DNA from: Sphingomicrobium sediminis
GTDB taxonomy: Bacteria; Pseudomonadota; Alphaproteobacteria; Sphingomonadales; Sphingomonadaceae
Direction: 5' to 3'
Assembly (NCBI RefSeq): GCF_023805295.1
Contig: NZ_JAMSHT010000001.1
Span: 372,001-436,000 of the forward strand
Length of the DNA: 64,000 nucleotides
A model generated the notes under the pieces. It did no database searches. It was not told the origin of the DNA and worked only from the letters and a program-made list of their open reading frames with translations. Positions within the stretch are counted from its first letter, which is position 1, and each line of letters begins with the position of its first letter. Shown here piece by piece: positions 39,428-47,942 of the stretch. A program made the position numbers and the translations under genes.

Positions 39428-39712
39428 ATGGAATTCATCTCCATCCTGTCGATCTTCGTGCTGGCATGTTTTGTCGGCTATTATGTGGTCTGGTCGGTAA
39501 CCCCGGCGCTCCACACCCCGCTCATGGCCGTGACCAACGCCATTTCATCGGTGATCATCGTCGGCGCGCTGATCGCGGCGGCGGCGAGCGGCAATGCGGT
39601 CGCCAAATGGCTCGGCCTGATCGGCGTGGTCCTCGCCAGCATCAACATCTTCGGTGGCTTCGCGGTCACCCAGCGCATGCTAGCCATGTATAAAAAGAAG
39701 GAGCGTAAGTGA
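39428..39712 (+). CDS. pntA2: NAD(P) transhydrogenase subunit alpha part 2 (membrane domain)
   Basis: A 94-residue protein with three membrane helices. [20 protein letters not shown] is the conserved segment of the PntA membrane domain and [18 protein letters not shown] its C-terminus. With PntB it forms the proton channel. ATG 39428 has AAGGGGG about nine bases upstream; an upstream in-frame start falls in the neighbouring promoter region. The stop and the pntB start overlap. Confidence 0.92.
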   Translation: MEFISILSIFVLACFVGYYVVWSVTPALHTPLMAVTNAISSVIIVGALIAAAASGNAVAKWLGLIGVVLASINIFGGFAVTQRMLAMYKKKERK

Positions 39713-41178
39713 TGGAAACGCTCTCGCTTCTCATCGCCGCCGGCAGCAGCGACGTCCCCGCCTGGGTACTGCTCGCCTATCTCGTTGCGGGCGTCTGTTT
39801 CATCCTCGCGCTGCGCGGCCTGTCGAGCCCCGAGAGCAGCCGCAAGGGTAATATGTATGGCATGGTCGGCATGACCATCGCGGTGGTCGTGACCTTGGTC
39901 ACGCACGAAATTGCCAGCCTACCAGAGATCGTCGCCGCCATCGCGATTGGTGGCATCATCGGCTTCACCATCGCGCGGCGCATCGCCATGACCGCGATGC
40001 CGCAGTTGGTGGCGGCTTTTCACAGTCTCGTCGGTATGGCGGCGGTGCTGGTCGCCGCGGCGGCCTATGCCAATCCGGGTGCCTTCGGGCTGCTCGTCGA
40101 GGTCGCCTCGGGGCCCGAGCCGCGCTTCGTCCTCGATCCCGTGGCACGGGTCGAAATGGCGCTGGGTGCGGCGATCGGTGCGATCACTTTCTCGGGCTCG
40201 GTCATCGCATTTGCCAAATTGAACGGCAACATGTCGGGCGCGCCGATCCTGTTGCCCGCACGCCATGTCATCAACCTGGGCACGCTGGCGGGCATCGTCG
40301 CGCTGACGGCCTTGTTCGCGCTGACGACGCCGGTGCCCGGCTGGATCTTCCCGGTCATCCTCGTCGCTGCCTTCGCGGTCGGCTTCCTGCTGATCATCCC
40401 GATCGGCGGCGCGGACATGCCGGTCGTCGTGTCGATGCTCAATTCCTATTCGGGTTGGGCCGCGGCGGCGATGGGCTTCACGCTCGGCAATACCGCGATG
40501 ATCATTACCGGGGCGCTGGTCGGCTCGTCAGGCGCGATCCTCAGCTATATCATGTGCAAGGCGATGAACCGCAGCTTCATCAGCGTCATTGCAGGCGGTT
40601 TCGGCCAGGACAGTTCGAGCGGTGGCGACAAGGGCCCCGCCATCGATCGTCCCTACAAGTCGGGCAGCGCCGAAGATGCCGCCTTCCTCCTCGAGCAGGC
40701 CGACAAGGTCATCATCGTGCCGGGTTACGGCATGGCGGTGGCGCAGGCGCAGCACGTGCTGCGCGAGATGGCCGACATGCTCAAGGAAAAGGGCGTCGAG
40801 GTGAAATATGCCATCCATCCCGTCGCGGGCCGTATGCCAGGGCACATGAACGTCCTGCTCGCCGAGGCAAACGTGCCTTATGACGAGGTGTTCGAGCTGG
40901 AGGATATCAACAGCGAATTCGCGCAGGCCGATGTCGCCTTCGTGATCGGCGCCAACGATGTCACCAACCCGGCGGCCAAGACCGACAAGACCTCGCCCAT
41001 TTACGGCATGCCCGTGCTCGACGTGGAGAAAGCGCGCACGACACTCTTCATCAAGCGGTCGATGGGCGGTGCGGGTTATGCGGGTGTCGAGAATGAAGTC
41101 TTCTTCAAGGACCAGACGATGATGCTGCTGTCCGATGCGAAGAAGATGGTCGAGGAAATCGTCAAGGCGCTCGACTAG
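39712..41178 (+). CDS. pntB: NAD(P) transhydrogenase subunit beta
   Basis: A 488-residue protein with about nine N-terminal membrane helices and a C-terminal NADP-binding domain (after about residue 300). KADRP-like and DKVIIVPGYGMAVAQAQHVL begin the soluble part; GRMPGHMNVLLAEANVPYDE and FVIGANDVTNPAAKTDKTSP IYGMPVL are the NADP-site blocks. It uses the proton gradient to make NADPH. ATG 39712 overlaps the previous TGA; a GTG one codon earlier is possible. AAGGAG is upstream. Ends in an imperfect hairpin near 41205. Confidence 0.95.
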   Translation: METLSLLIAAGSSDVPAWVLLAYLVAGVCFILALRGLSSPESSRKGNMYGMVGMTIAVVVTLVTHEIASLPEIVAAIAIGGIIGFTIARRIAMTAMPQLVAAFHSLVGMAAVLVAAAAYANPGAFGLLVEVASGPEPRFVLDPVARVEMALGAAIGAITFSGSVIAFAKLNGNMSGAPILLPARHVINLGTLAGIVALTALFALTTPVPGWIFPVILVAAFAVGFLLIIPIGGADMPVVVSMLNSYSGWAAAAMGFTLGNTAMIITGALVGSSGAILSYIMCKAMNRSFISVIAGGFGQDSSSGGDKGPAIDRPYKSGSAEDAAFLLEQADKVIIVPGYGMAVAQAQHVLREMADMLKEKGVEVKYAIHPVAGRMPGHMNVLLAEANVPYDEVFELEDINSEFAQADVAFVIGANDVTNPAAKTDKTSPIYGMPVLDVEKARTTLFIKRSMGGAGYAGVENEVFFKDQTMMLLSDAKKMVEEIVKALD

Positions 41179-41316
41179 GTCGTCCGAAAACGCCCCGGAA
41201 CGGTTCGGTTCGGCGACGAAATGCTGGAGCGTGTCGCCGAAACCGGTTGAACCCGCGCGCATTTGCGGGGAATAAGAAGCTTCTTCCAACACTTAGACGG
41301 TTAAGAGGCTTCTTCC

Positions 41317-42030
41317 TTGCGTAAATTGGGTATCATCGGGGGCACCAGCTGGAATTCCACCGAGCTTTACTATCGGGCGATCAACGAGGGCATCGCACGG
41401 CGCCTTGGCGGGCTGCATTCGGCGCGCCTGATGATCGAGAGCATCGATCTGGCACCCTACGCGGCGGCGCAGCGGGCGGGCCAGCGGGCGCGCGCCGAAG
41501 CGCATATCGTCAAGGCCGGCGAGGCGCTCAAGGCCGGCGGTGCCGACGCGATCCTGATCGCCTCCAATACGTCGAACCGATTTGCGCCGGCCGTGGCCGA
41601 AGCAACCGGCCTCGAAATGCTCGGCATCGCGCCGCCGACCATCGCACGCCTCAAGGCTGACGAGCGCCAGCGCGTCGCCTTGCTCGGCACACGCTTCACG
41701 ATGACGCATGACGAAGCGCGCACGCCCTATCTGGAGGCGGGGCTGGACCTCATGGACCTGCAGACCGACTGGCTCGACGAAATCGACCGTATCATCTTCG
41801 AGGAGCTCGCCGTCGGCGTCGTCAAGCGCGACAGTCAGCGTGCGCTGAAGAGCATCATCACCGAGCTCGACAAGCAGAAAGCCGATGCGGTGATCCTTGG
41901 CTGTACAGAGCTGGTGCTGGCCGTCGATGCGCGTGCCAACGTGCTGCCGGTTTACGACACGACCGCAATCCATGCGGCAAGTGCGGTCGACTGGCTTGTT
42001 GGTGGCGAGGCGGCAACCGAGGCGGCCTAG
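41317..42030 (+). CDS. Aspartate/glutamate racemase family protein (YgeA-like)
   Basis: A 237-residue protein starting at TTG (MRKLGIIGGTSWNSTELYYR). The first catalytic segment reads LIASNTSNRFAP, with Thr rather than Cys, and the second is LGCTELVLAVDA with Cys. E. coli YgeA (a broad-specificity Asp/Glu racemase) likewise uses Thr and Cys. It interconverts D- and L-amino acids; the substrate is not fixed. No ribosome site is obvious, and a duplicated GCTTCTTCC (41279 and 41308 region) lies just upstream. Confidence 0.82.
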   Translation: MRKLGIIGGTSWNSTELYYRAINEGIARRLGGLHSARLMIESIDLAPYAAAQRAGQRARAEAHIVKAGEALKAGGADAILIASNTSNRFAPAVAEATGLEMLGIAPPTIARLKADERQRVALLGTRFTMTHDEARTPYLEAGLDLMDLQTDWLDEIDRIIFEELAVGVVKRDSQRALKSIITELDKQKADAVILGCTELVLAVDARANVLPVYDTTAIHAASAVDWLVGGEAATEAA

Positions 42031-42093
42031 ACAAACGCTGGCGGGTTCGTCAGGTTGCCTATCATGTGAACGCTCACAATTGAGAGGATGACG

Positions 42094-42975
42094 ATGCGAT
42101 TGACCCTCACGGCCGTAATGGCCCTGGCGCTGTGCGCCTGCACCGGAAACGAGACCACCGAAGAGGCGACCGCAACCGACGATGCGGCGCGAACCGTGCT
42201 GTTCGAAGACGGCTTCGATGATGGTGCGCTCGATCGCGACAAATGGAATGTTGAGGGCCCCGAATTCTGGGTCAACAACGAGCTGCAGGTCTATGTCGAC
42301 GAGCCCGGCGTCATTTCTTTCCGCGAGACGATGGAAGGGGCCGAGGGAGGCGTCCTCGTCCTCAAGCCCGAATTTCGCGCCGGTGCCGAGGATTCCGAGC
42401 GCCGCACCGCCGATTTCGTCTCGGGCCGCATCAATTCGAAGGGCAATTTCGACTTCGCCTATGGCCGCGCCGAGGCGCGCATCAAGATGACCGACCATGT
42501 TGGCGTGTGGCCGGCCTGGTGGCTGCTCGGCAATGGCCAATGGCCCGACACGGGCGAGATCGACATCCTCGAATATGTCGGACAGACGGACTGGATCGGT
42601 GTCGCCGTCCATGGCCCCGGCTATTCGGGCGAGGAGGCGCCCGTCGAGCGCTTCTATTTCCCCGAAGGTGAGGATGCCACTGGCTGGCATGTCTATGCCG
42701 TCGAATGGACGCCCGAAGACATAGCCTTCTTCGTCGACGATCGCGAATTCTGGCGCGTCACAAAGGCCGAGATCGAGGAAATGGGGCGCTGGTCCTACGA
42801 CAATCCCAAATATCTGATCCTCAATTTCGCGGTTGGCGGCGTCTATCCGTGGAAGGTCAATGATATTGTTGAGCCCTATTATGGCCTGCCGCAAGAGACG
42901 GTCGAAGCGATTCAGCGCGGCGAACCCGAAATGGCGGTCGACTGGGTCCGCGTGTGGGGCCAGCCCGCCGAATGA
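42094..42975 (+). CDS. GH16-family glycoside hydrolase, exported lipoprotein
   Basis: A 293-residue protein with lipoprotein signal MRLTLTAVMALALCACTGNE (lipobox ALCAC). The catalytic ExDxxE of GH16 is GEIDILEYVG with Glu155, Asp157 and Glu160. Other typical blocks are ARIKMTDHVGVWPAWWLLGN, WHVYAVEWTPEDIAFFVDD and YLILNFAVGGVYPW. It probably cleaves beta-1,3 or mixed-linkage glucans such as laminarin. ATG 42094 is preferred with GAGAGG six bases upstream; ATG 42088 is two codons earlier. A perfect 12-base hairpin follows the stop. Confidence 0.9.
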   Translation: MRLTLTAVMALALCACTGNETTEEATATDDAARTVLFEDGFDDGALDRDKWNVEGPEFWVNNELQVYVDEPGVISFRETMEGAEGGVLVLKPEFRAGAEDSERRTADFVSGRINSKGNFDFAYGRAEARIKMTDHVGVWPAWWLLGNGQWPDTGEIDILEYVGQTDWIGVAVHGPGYSGEEAPVERFYFPEGEDATGWHVYAVEWTPEDIAFFVDDREFWRVTKAEIEEMGRWSYDNPKYLILNFAVGGVYPWKVNDIVEPYYGLPQETVEAIQRGEPEMAVDWVRVWGQPAE

Positions 42976-42981
42976 CAGCGT

Positions 42982-43010
42982 CGCGATCGGCGGTAGCGCC
43001 GCCGATCGCG
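42982..43010 (+). terminator. Perfect hairpin after the GH16 gene
   Basis: CGCGATCGGCGG-TAGCG-CCGCCGATCGCG is a perfect 12-base stem with a 5-base loop, six bases after the stop. No T run follows. A transcript end or protective structure is the likely role. Confidence 0.6.
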
Positions 43011-43163
43011 TAGGCACTCCTGCCGTTCAAGACGATGCGCCCCGACCTGATGGGGGCGGGGTTGTTATGCCCTGCAACTTCGATAGGCTAGGCTGCTCTT
43101 AATCGGGCGGTCTTCGCATGGTGATGCGGTCGGGCGGCCGGACTCATTCCGGACGAGGCATGC

Positions 43164-44876
43164 ATGACAGGCGAGACTGACACGAAGGCCGACACGCGGG
43201 ATTATCCTGTCGATCCGCCACTGATCGACCTCCCGATCGATACGCATGATCGTGGCTTCTACGATGGCTTCAGCCGGCAGGTCACGATCCCCTCCAAGAT
43301 CATCGTCTCGCTCATCATCATGTGGGCGATCTTCTTTCCCGTCAGCGCGAGCAACACGCTCAGCGCTGCGAACAACACGATCATCTCCACGTTCAGCGGC
43401 TGGTATGTCTATCTGGTCGTCGCATTGGGAGTGATCTGCCTCGCGCTTGCCCTCACGCCCAAAGCAGGCAGCTTGAGGATCGGAGCGCCGGGCGAAGAAC
43501 CGGAATTCAGCCGCTTCTCCTGGTTCTCGATGCTATTCGGTGCCGGCATCGGCATTGGCATGCTGACCTATTCCACTGGCGAGCCGCTGGCTCATTTCGT
43601 CAATAACCCGCAAATCATTCGCGGGGAGATTGCCGCGGCAAGCGCCGAGGCCGTGCGACCCGCTTACGCCTATACGTTCCTGCATTGGGGATTTGCCGCC
43701 TGGTGTACCTACGCGCTTGTCGGTCTGGCGATCGGATATGTCGCCTATCGCAGGAACCTGCCTCTGACGATCCGGTCGGCACTCGCCCCCTTGTTCGGTC
43801 AGAAGATGTCGGGCGGGGCAGGGCATGTCGTCGACATCGTGGCTGTCGTGGCGACCATTCTCGGGGTCGCAGTGACGATGGGCTTGGGCGTCGAGCAATT
43901 CGTTGCCGGGCTTCATCGTGTCGGGCTGGGCGACTGGCTGCTCGATGCCGAAGGATCGTCATCGACGCTTGCGATCGTCACGGCATTGCTCGTCCTGGTA
44001 GGATTGTCGACCGCAAGCGCGCTATCAGGCGTGGGGAGGGGGATCAAATGGCTCTCCAACCTGAACATGGGGCTGTCGGTAGGATTGCTGGTCCTGTTCC
44101 TCGTCGCGGGCTCCGGCTTGCTAGGTCTCGAGCTGCTGGGAACTGGACTCTACGATTATGTGCGCCGGCTTCCGGAACTCAGCCTGGTGCTGTTCGATAA
44201 GGCGGAGCCGTTCGGTGAAGCCCTGGTCCAGTGGCAGCTCGACTGGTCCGTATTCTACTGGGCCTGGTGGATTGCGTTCGCCCCCTTCGTCGGCATGTTC
44301 ATTGCGCGGATCTCGCGAGGCCGGACGATCCGCGAATATGTGTTCGGCGTCGTGCTCGTTCCCTCGCTGATGTGCTTCGTATGGATGACGCTGGTCGGCG
44401 GCACCGCCATCGATCTTGAGCTGTCGGGAGCGGCCAATGGCTCCATCCTCGAAGCCGGCATTTCGGACCAGCTTTACGCGACGCTCGCGGTGATGCTCGA
44501 TCCTGGTGTCGCCTCCTTGGTCGCCGGTCTGATCGTCATCCTGCTGATGACCTACCTCATCACCTCTGCGGACAGCGCCATCCTGATCGTCAACACGATC
44601 AATGGCGCGGGCGACAATGACGGGCAGCGCCGTTTGCACATCGTCTTCTGGGGCGCCGCTTTGGCTTTTGTCGTGGGCTCGATGCTGATCCTTGGCGGGA
44701 TCGACGCCATCCGCATCACGATGATCATCGGCGCATTGCCCTTTTCGGTGGTTGTCGCGCTGATGGGCGTGGCGATCGTGAAAGCGGTGATCTACGACCT
44801 CATCCGCAAACGGCACGGCGTGCCGACGACGGCGGCTGCATGCGAGAATTGGGACGGCCAAGTCGAGGCAAGCTAA
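43164..44876 (+). CDS. BCCT family transporter (betaine/choline/carnitine type)
   Basis: A 570-residue protein with about twelve membrane helices. The core has ASNTLSAANNTIISTFSGWY, SMLFGAGIGIGMLTYSTGEP (the BCCT glycine-rich loop), LHWGFAAWCTYALVGLAIGY and the signature WAWWIAFAPFVGMFIARISR GRTIREYV. It takes up betaine-like compatible solutes or related amines with sodium or protons. About 38 cytoplasmic residues precede the first helix. ATG 43164; no strong ribosome site. No regulator is nearby. Confidence 0.9.
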   Translation: MTGETDTKADTRDYPVDPPLIDLPIDTHDRGFYDGFSRQVTIPSKIIVSLIIMWAIFFPVSASNTLSAANNTIISTFSGWYVYLVVALGVICLALALTPKAGSLRIGAPGEEPEFSRFSWFSMLFGAGIGIGMLTYSTGEPLAHFVNNPQIIRGEIAAASAEAVRPAYAYTFLHWGFAAWCTYALVGLAIGYVAYRRNLPLTIRSALAPLFGQKMSGGAGHVVDIVAVVATILGVAVTMGLGVEQFVAGLHRVGLGDWLLDAEGSSSTLAIVTALLVLVGLSTASALSGVGRGIKWLSNLNMGLSVGLLVLFLVAGSGLLGLELLGTGLYDYVRRLPELSLVLFDKAEPFGEALVQWQLDWSVFYWAWWIAFAPFVGMFIARISRGRTIREYVFGVVLVPSLMCFVWMTLVGGTAIDLELSGAANGSILEAGISDQLYATLAVMLDPGVASLVAGLIVILLMTYLITSADSAILIVNTINGAGDNDGQRRLHIVFWGAALAFVVGSMLILGGIDAIRITMIIGALPFSVVVALMGVAIVKAVIYDLIRKRHGVPTTAAACENWDGQVEAS

Positions 44877-45225
44877 ACGCCCAATCAATGGCAAGTCGAA
44901 TTGAGAACAGATATGTAAATATCTGAGGCTGCCTGCCACCAATCCTCAGTGTATTTGTATCTTACTTGTAAGTATTCGTTTCGCAAGCTGGAGACTTGCG
45001 TTGCTCTATTGAAATATTATCAACGCAGGCCAAAGTCCTAGACGGCGTGTTCTTTATGCCACAGCGAAGATCTATATCCGACTTTCTAGGCTAGCGCTGT
45101 GGTGATCGCTCACAGCCCTTGTTACATCGCTGTCATATTTGCGCATTTGCTTTGAATGCGTGGCCAAAATTCTTCCGGCACGCCTGTCCGGGCGCTGCCA
45201 GTGTCAATCACAACAGGAATTGTCC
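44877..45225. other. AT-rich intergenic region before the TonB receptor gene
   Basis: This 349-base stretch is clearly less GC-rich than its neighbours and must hold the receptor promoter. Inverted repeats are GATAT-N4-ATATC (44910), TACTT-GT-AAGTA (44964) and CGCAAG-N7-CTTGCG (44983-45001). AGGAA lies eight bases before ATG 45226. I see no gene. The hairpin-forming repeats may be regulatory sites. Confidence 0.5.
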
Positions 45226-47868
45226 ATGACCCTCAAAATCGCATGCGGTGCCTCCGTCAGCGCACTTGCGCTGGCTGTTTCTACGCCCGCGCTCGCGCAG
45301 GATGCATCTGCCGAGCAGCCCGCTCAGGAAGAAGCGCGCGAAGGTGGTTTGCAGCCGATCGTCATCACCGCGACCAAGCGTTCCGAAGACCTGCAGGACG
45401 TGCCTCTGGCCGTGCAGGCGATCAGCACCGAGGAATTGGACGAACTGCGGGTCGACAATTTCGAGGATTATCTCGAGCAATTGCCAAACGTGAATGCTGG
45501 CGGCGGTGGACCGGGCCAGAGCACGATCTACATTCGCGGCCTTGCTTCGACCACGCCCAACCTGACGACGGCGGGCGTGGCCGGCTTGGCGCCAAACGTT
45601 GCGCTCTATCTCGACGATCAGCCGCTGTCGCAGCCGGGTCGCAACCTAGATATCTATGCTGCCGATCTTCAGCGCATCGAAGTATTAGGCGGGCCTCAGG
45701 GCACGCTGTTCGGTGCATCTAGCCAGGCGGGCGTCGTTCGTCTCATCACCAACAGTCCGGAAATCGGGTTTCTCGGCGGTTACGTGTCGGGCGGCGCCTC
45801 GATGACCAAGTCGGGCGAGCCGAGCTACAAGATCGAAGGCGTGCTTAACGTCCCCGTGACGAGCAGTATCGCGATCCGTGCGGTCGGCTATTATGACGAT
45901 CAGGGCGGTTATATCGACAACGTTTTCGGAACGCGTGACTTGCAAGCGAGCGCGCGCTTCCGTGAAGTGGGAACTGTTCGCGATAACGGCGTGCCGGTTG
46001 GCGTCAATCGTGCGGGCTTCGATGCAGGGCTCGATCTCGAGGCCGCGGGGGTCACCGTTCTCGAGACCGAGAATAGCGCTTTGGTCGAAGAAGACTTTAA
46101 CGATTTGACCTATGTCGGTGGCCGCATCAGCGCGCTTTGGGAAATCAACAATGACTGGTCGTTACAGGTCAGCCATGCGCGCCAGCAGATCGATAGCGAT
46201 GGCGTCTTCCTTGCCGACCCGACTCTCGATGAGGATCTGGCTATCCAGCGCTTTGAAGACGAGGCGATCAAGGATCGCTTCGACAATACGAGCTACACGG
46301 TGGAAGGCCGTCTGGCCGACCTTGAATTGGTCTATACCGGCGCCTTCACCGATCGCGTGACCGAGCAGCAGGTCGACTACACCGACTATCTCTTCGTCGG
46401 CCAGTTCCTGCCTTATTATCTCTGCGATACGGCCGTCGTTTACGAAGCCTATGTGGACAATGTGCCCGCAGATCCGACCTGCTACGAGCCTAATGGTGTC
46501 GTGGATAGCCGCACGGATACCGAGGTGCTGACGCAGGAATTGCGCTTCAACACGCCGGCCGACAAGCGTTTCCGGTTGACGGCAGGCGCTTTCTATTCCG
46601 ACCTCGAACTGCGCGAACTCGCCAACTTCAACTATGACTCGCGCCAGATGGTGCGCGGTTCGGATGGCGTGACGCGGGGCTATCTGCCGAACTTCCCGTT
46701 GACCAATGCAGCGGCGACCGAGGGTCAGGTCGGTAATGAATCGCAGGGCTACTTCAGCGATCCGGGGCCTTTTGCGCCCGAAACCTATTTCCGCAACGAT
46801 GTCCGTCGCACCGACGAGCAGTTCGGCATTTTTGGTGAAGCGACATTCGATATCGTGCCCGACACGCTCTCGCTCATGGTCGGTGCCCGCTATTATGACA
46901 TCGAGGTCGATTTCGAGGGTAGCGCCAATGCGGGCGGGGGCAACTTCAACTCTTCCACATTCGGCCCCAACGCAGGTCTGCCGCCCGAAGAGCGTCAGGA
47001 CGCCCAGATCTTCGGTACGAACCTTTCGGCGCAGTTCGCCCCCGACAATACTGTCGGGGCGCCTGACAAGGCGGAAGCGAGCGGCGTCATCTTCAAGTCG
47101 ACGTTGACCTGGACACCCAGCGACGGGGTTTTGCTCTACGGCACCTATTCGGAAGGCTTCCGTCCTGGCCTGCTCAACCGCCCCGGCGGCGCAGATGGGC
47201 CTAACGGATTCGTCGTGCCATTCGAACTCGCCACCGATGAAGTGGTCAATTACGAAATTGGTTGGAAGACGGAATTGTTCGACCGGCAGCTCCGTTTCAA
47301 TGGTAGCGCCTTCTATGTCGACATCACCGAATTGCAGACGACGATCTTCGATCCGGTGATCAGCAATCTTTTCTTCTCGGACAATGCCGCGAACGCGGAG
47401 ATCATGGGTCTCGAGGCAGATTTCCTCTACGCGCCTTATGACCTCGAAGGGCTGACGATCGCAGGTGCAGTCTCGTTCCTCGACAGCGAGATTACCGAAG
47501 TGCTGACTCCGACCAATGACGTGGTCGAGGGCGAGCCACTCGCCTTTGCACCGAAATTTCAGGGCAATGCGCGCGTCCGCTACGAATTCCCGATCAATGT
47601 GGACTATGATGGGTTCGTGCAGACGCAGGTCACGCATTCGGCCTCGAAGTTCACGGACATTATCGAAATCAACAAGCTGAAGCTCGACGCATGGACTACG
47701 GTGGGTGCATCGGCTGGTGTGCGCGGGGATCGCTGGTCAGCGGAAGTTTTCGCTGACAATATTTTCGATGAACGTGCGCAAGTTTCGGGTAACTTCGTGT
47801 TTGATCGGGCGCGTATCACTTATGCTCGTCCGACGACCGTTGGCGCGCGACTTCGCTTGGATTTCTAA
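45226..47868 (+). CDS. TonB-dependent outer-membrane receptor
   Basis: An 880-residue protein with signal peptide (MTLKIACGASVSALALAVST, then ending in PALAQ), a TonB box around IVITATKRSED, a plug domain with STIYIRGLAS, NVALYLDDQPLS and RIEVLGGPQGTLFGAS, and a beta barrel ending in the C-terminal aromatic strand GARLRLDF. Receptors of this Sphingomonas/Caulobacter group import siderophores, vitamin B12 or oligosaccharides, and the substrate cannot be told from sequence. A TPR-sulfotransferase follows after a hairpin. The upstream region has inverted repeats. Confidence 0.92.
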   Translation: MTLKIACGASVSALALAVSTPALAQDASAEQPAQEEAREGGLQPIVITATKRSEDLQDVPLAVQAISTEELDELRVDNFEDYLEQLPNVNAGGGGPGQSTIYIRGLASTTPNLTTAGVAGLAPNVALYLDDQPLSQPGRNLDIYAADLQRIEVLGGPQGTLFGASSQAGVVRLITNSPEIGFLGGYVSGGASMTKSGEPSYKIEGVLNVPVTSSIAIRAVGYYDDQGGYIDNVFGTRDLQASARFREVGTVRDNGVPVGVNRAGFDAGLDLEAAGVTVLETENSALVEEDFNDLTYVGGRISALWEINNDWSLQVSHARQQIDSDGVFLADPTLDEDLAIQRFEDEAIKDRFDNTSYTVEGRLADLELVYTGAFTDRVTEQQVDYTDYLFVGQFLPYYLCDTAVVYEAYVDNVPADPTCYEPNGVVDSRTDTEVLTQELRFNTPADKRFRLTAGAFYSDLELRELANFNYDSRQMVRGSDGVTRGYLPNFPLTNAAATEGQVGNESQGYFSDPGPFAPETYFRNDVRRTDEQFGIFGEATFDIVPDTLSLMVGARYYDIEVDFEGSANAGGGNFNSSTFGPNAGLPPEERQDAQIFGTNLSAQFAPDNTVGAPDKAEASGVIFKSTLTWTPSDGVLLYGTYSEGFRPGLLNRPGGADGPNGFVVPFELATDEVVNYEIGWKTELFDRQLRFNGSAFYVDITELQTTIFDPVISNLFFSDNAANAEIMGLEADFLYAPYDLEGLTIAGAVSFLDSEITEVLTPTNDVVEGEPLAFAPKFQGNARVRYEFPINVDYDGFVQTQVTHSASKFTDIIEINKLKLDAWTTVGASAGVRGDRWSAEVFADNIFDERAQVSGNFVFDRARITYARPTTVGARLRLDF

Positions 47869-47891
47869 GCGCTGCAACATGAACATGTGAC

Positions 47892-47923
47892 GGGGCGGCC
47901 TTTCCCTTGGAAAAGGTCGCCCC
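47892..47923 (+). terminator. Hairpin between receptor and sulfotransferase genes
   Basis: GGGGCGGCCTTT and AAAGGTCGCCCC pair over 12 positions with one mismatch around an 8-base loop, followed by TCTGCG. It may be a partial terminator, allowing lower expression of the next gene. Confidence 0.55.
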
Positions 47924-47942
47924 TCTGCGCTAGGCGGTGTGC

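Noticed and set aside
41270..41320. Duplicated GCTTCTTCC before the racemase gene
   Set aside because: Only two copies of nine bases, without symmetry or a matching regulator; probably chance.
41293..43017. Minus-strand ORF of 574 codons
   Set aside because: Spans antisense to two well-supported genes (racemase and GH16 lipoprotein).
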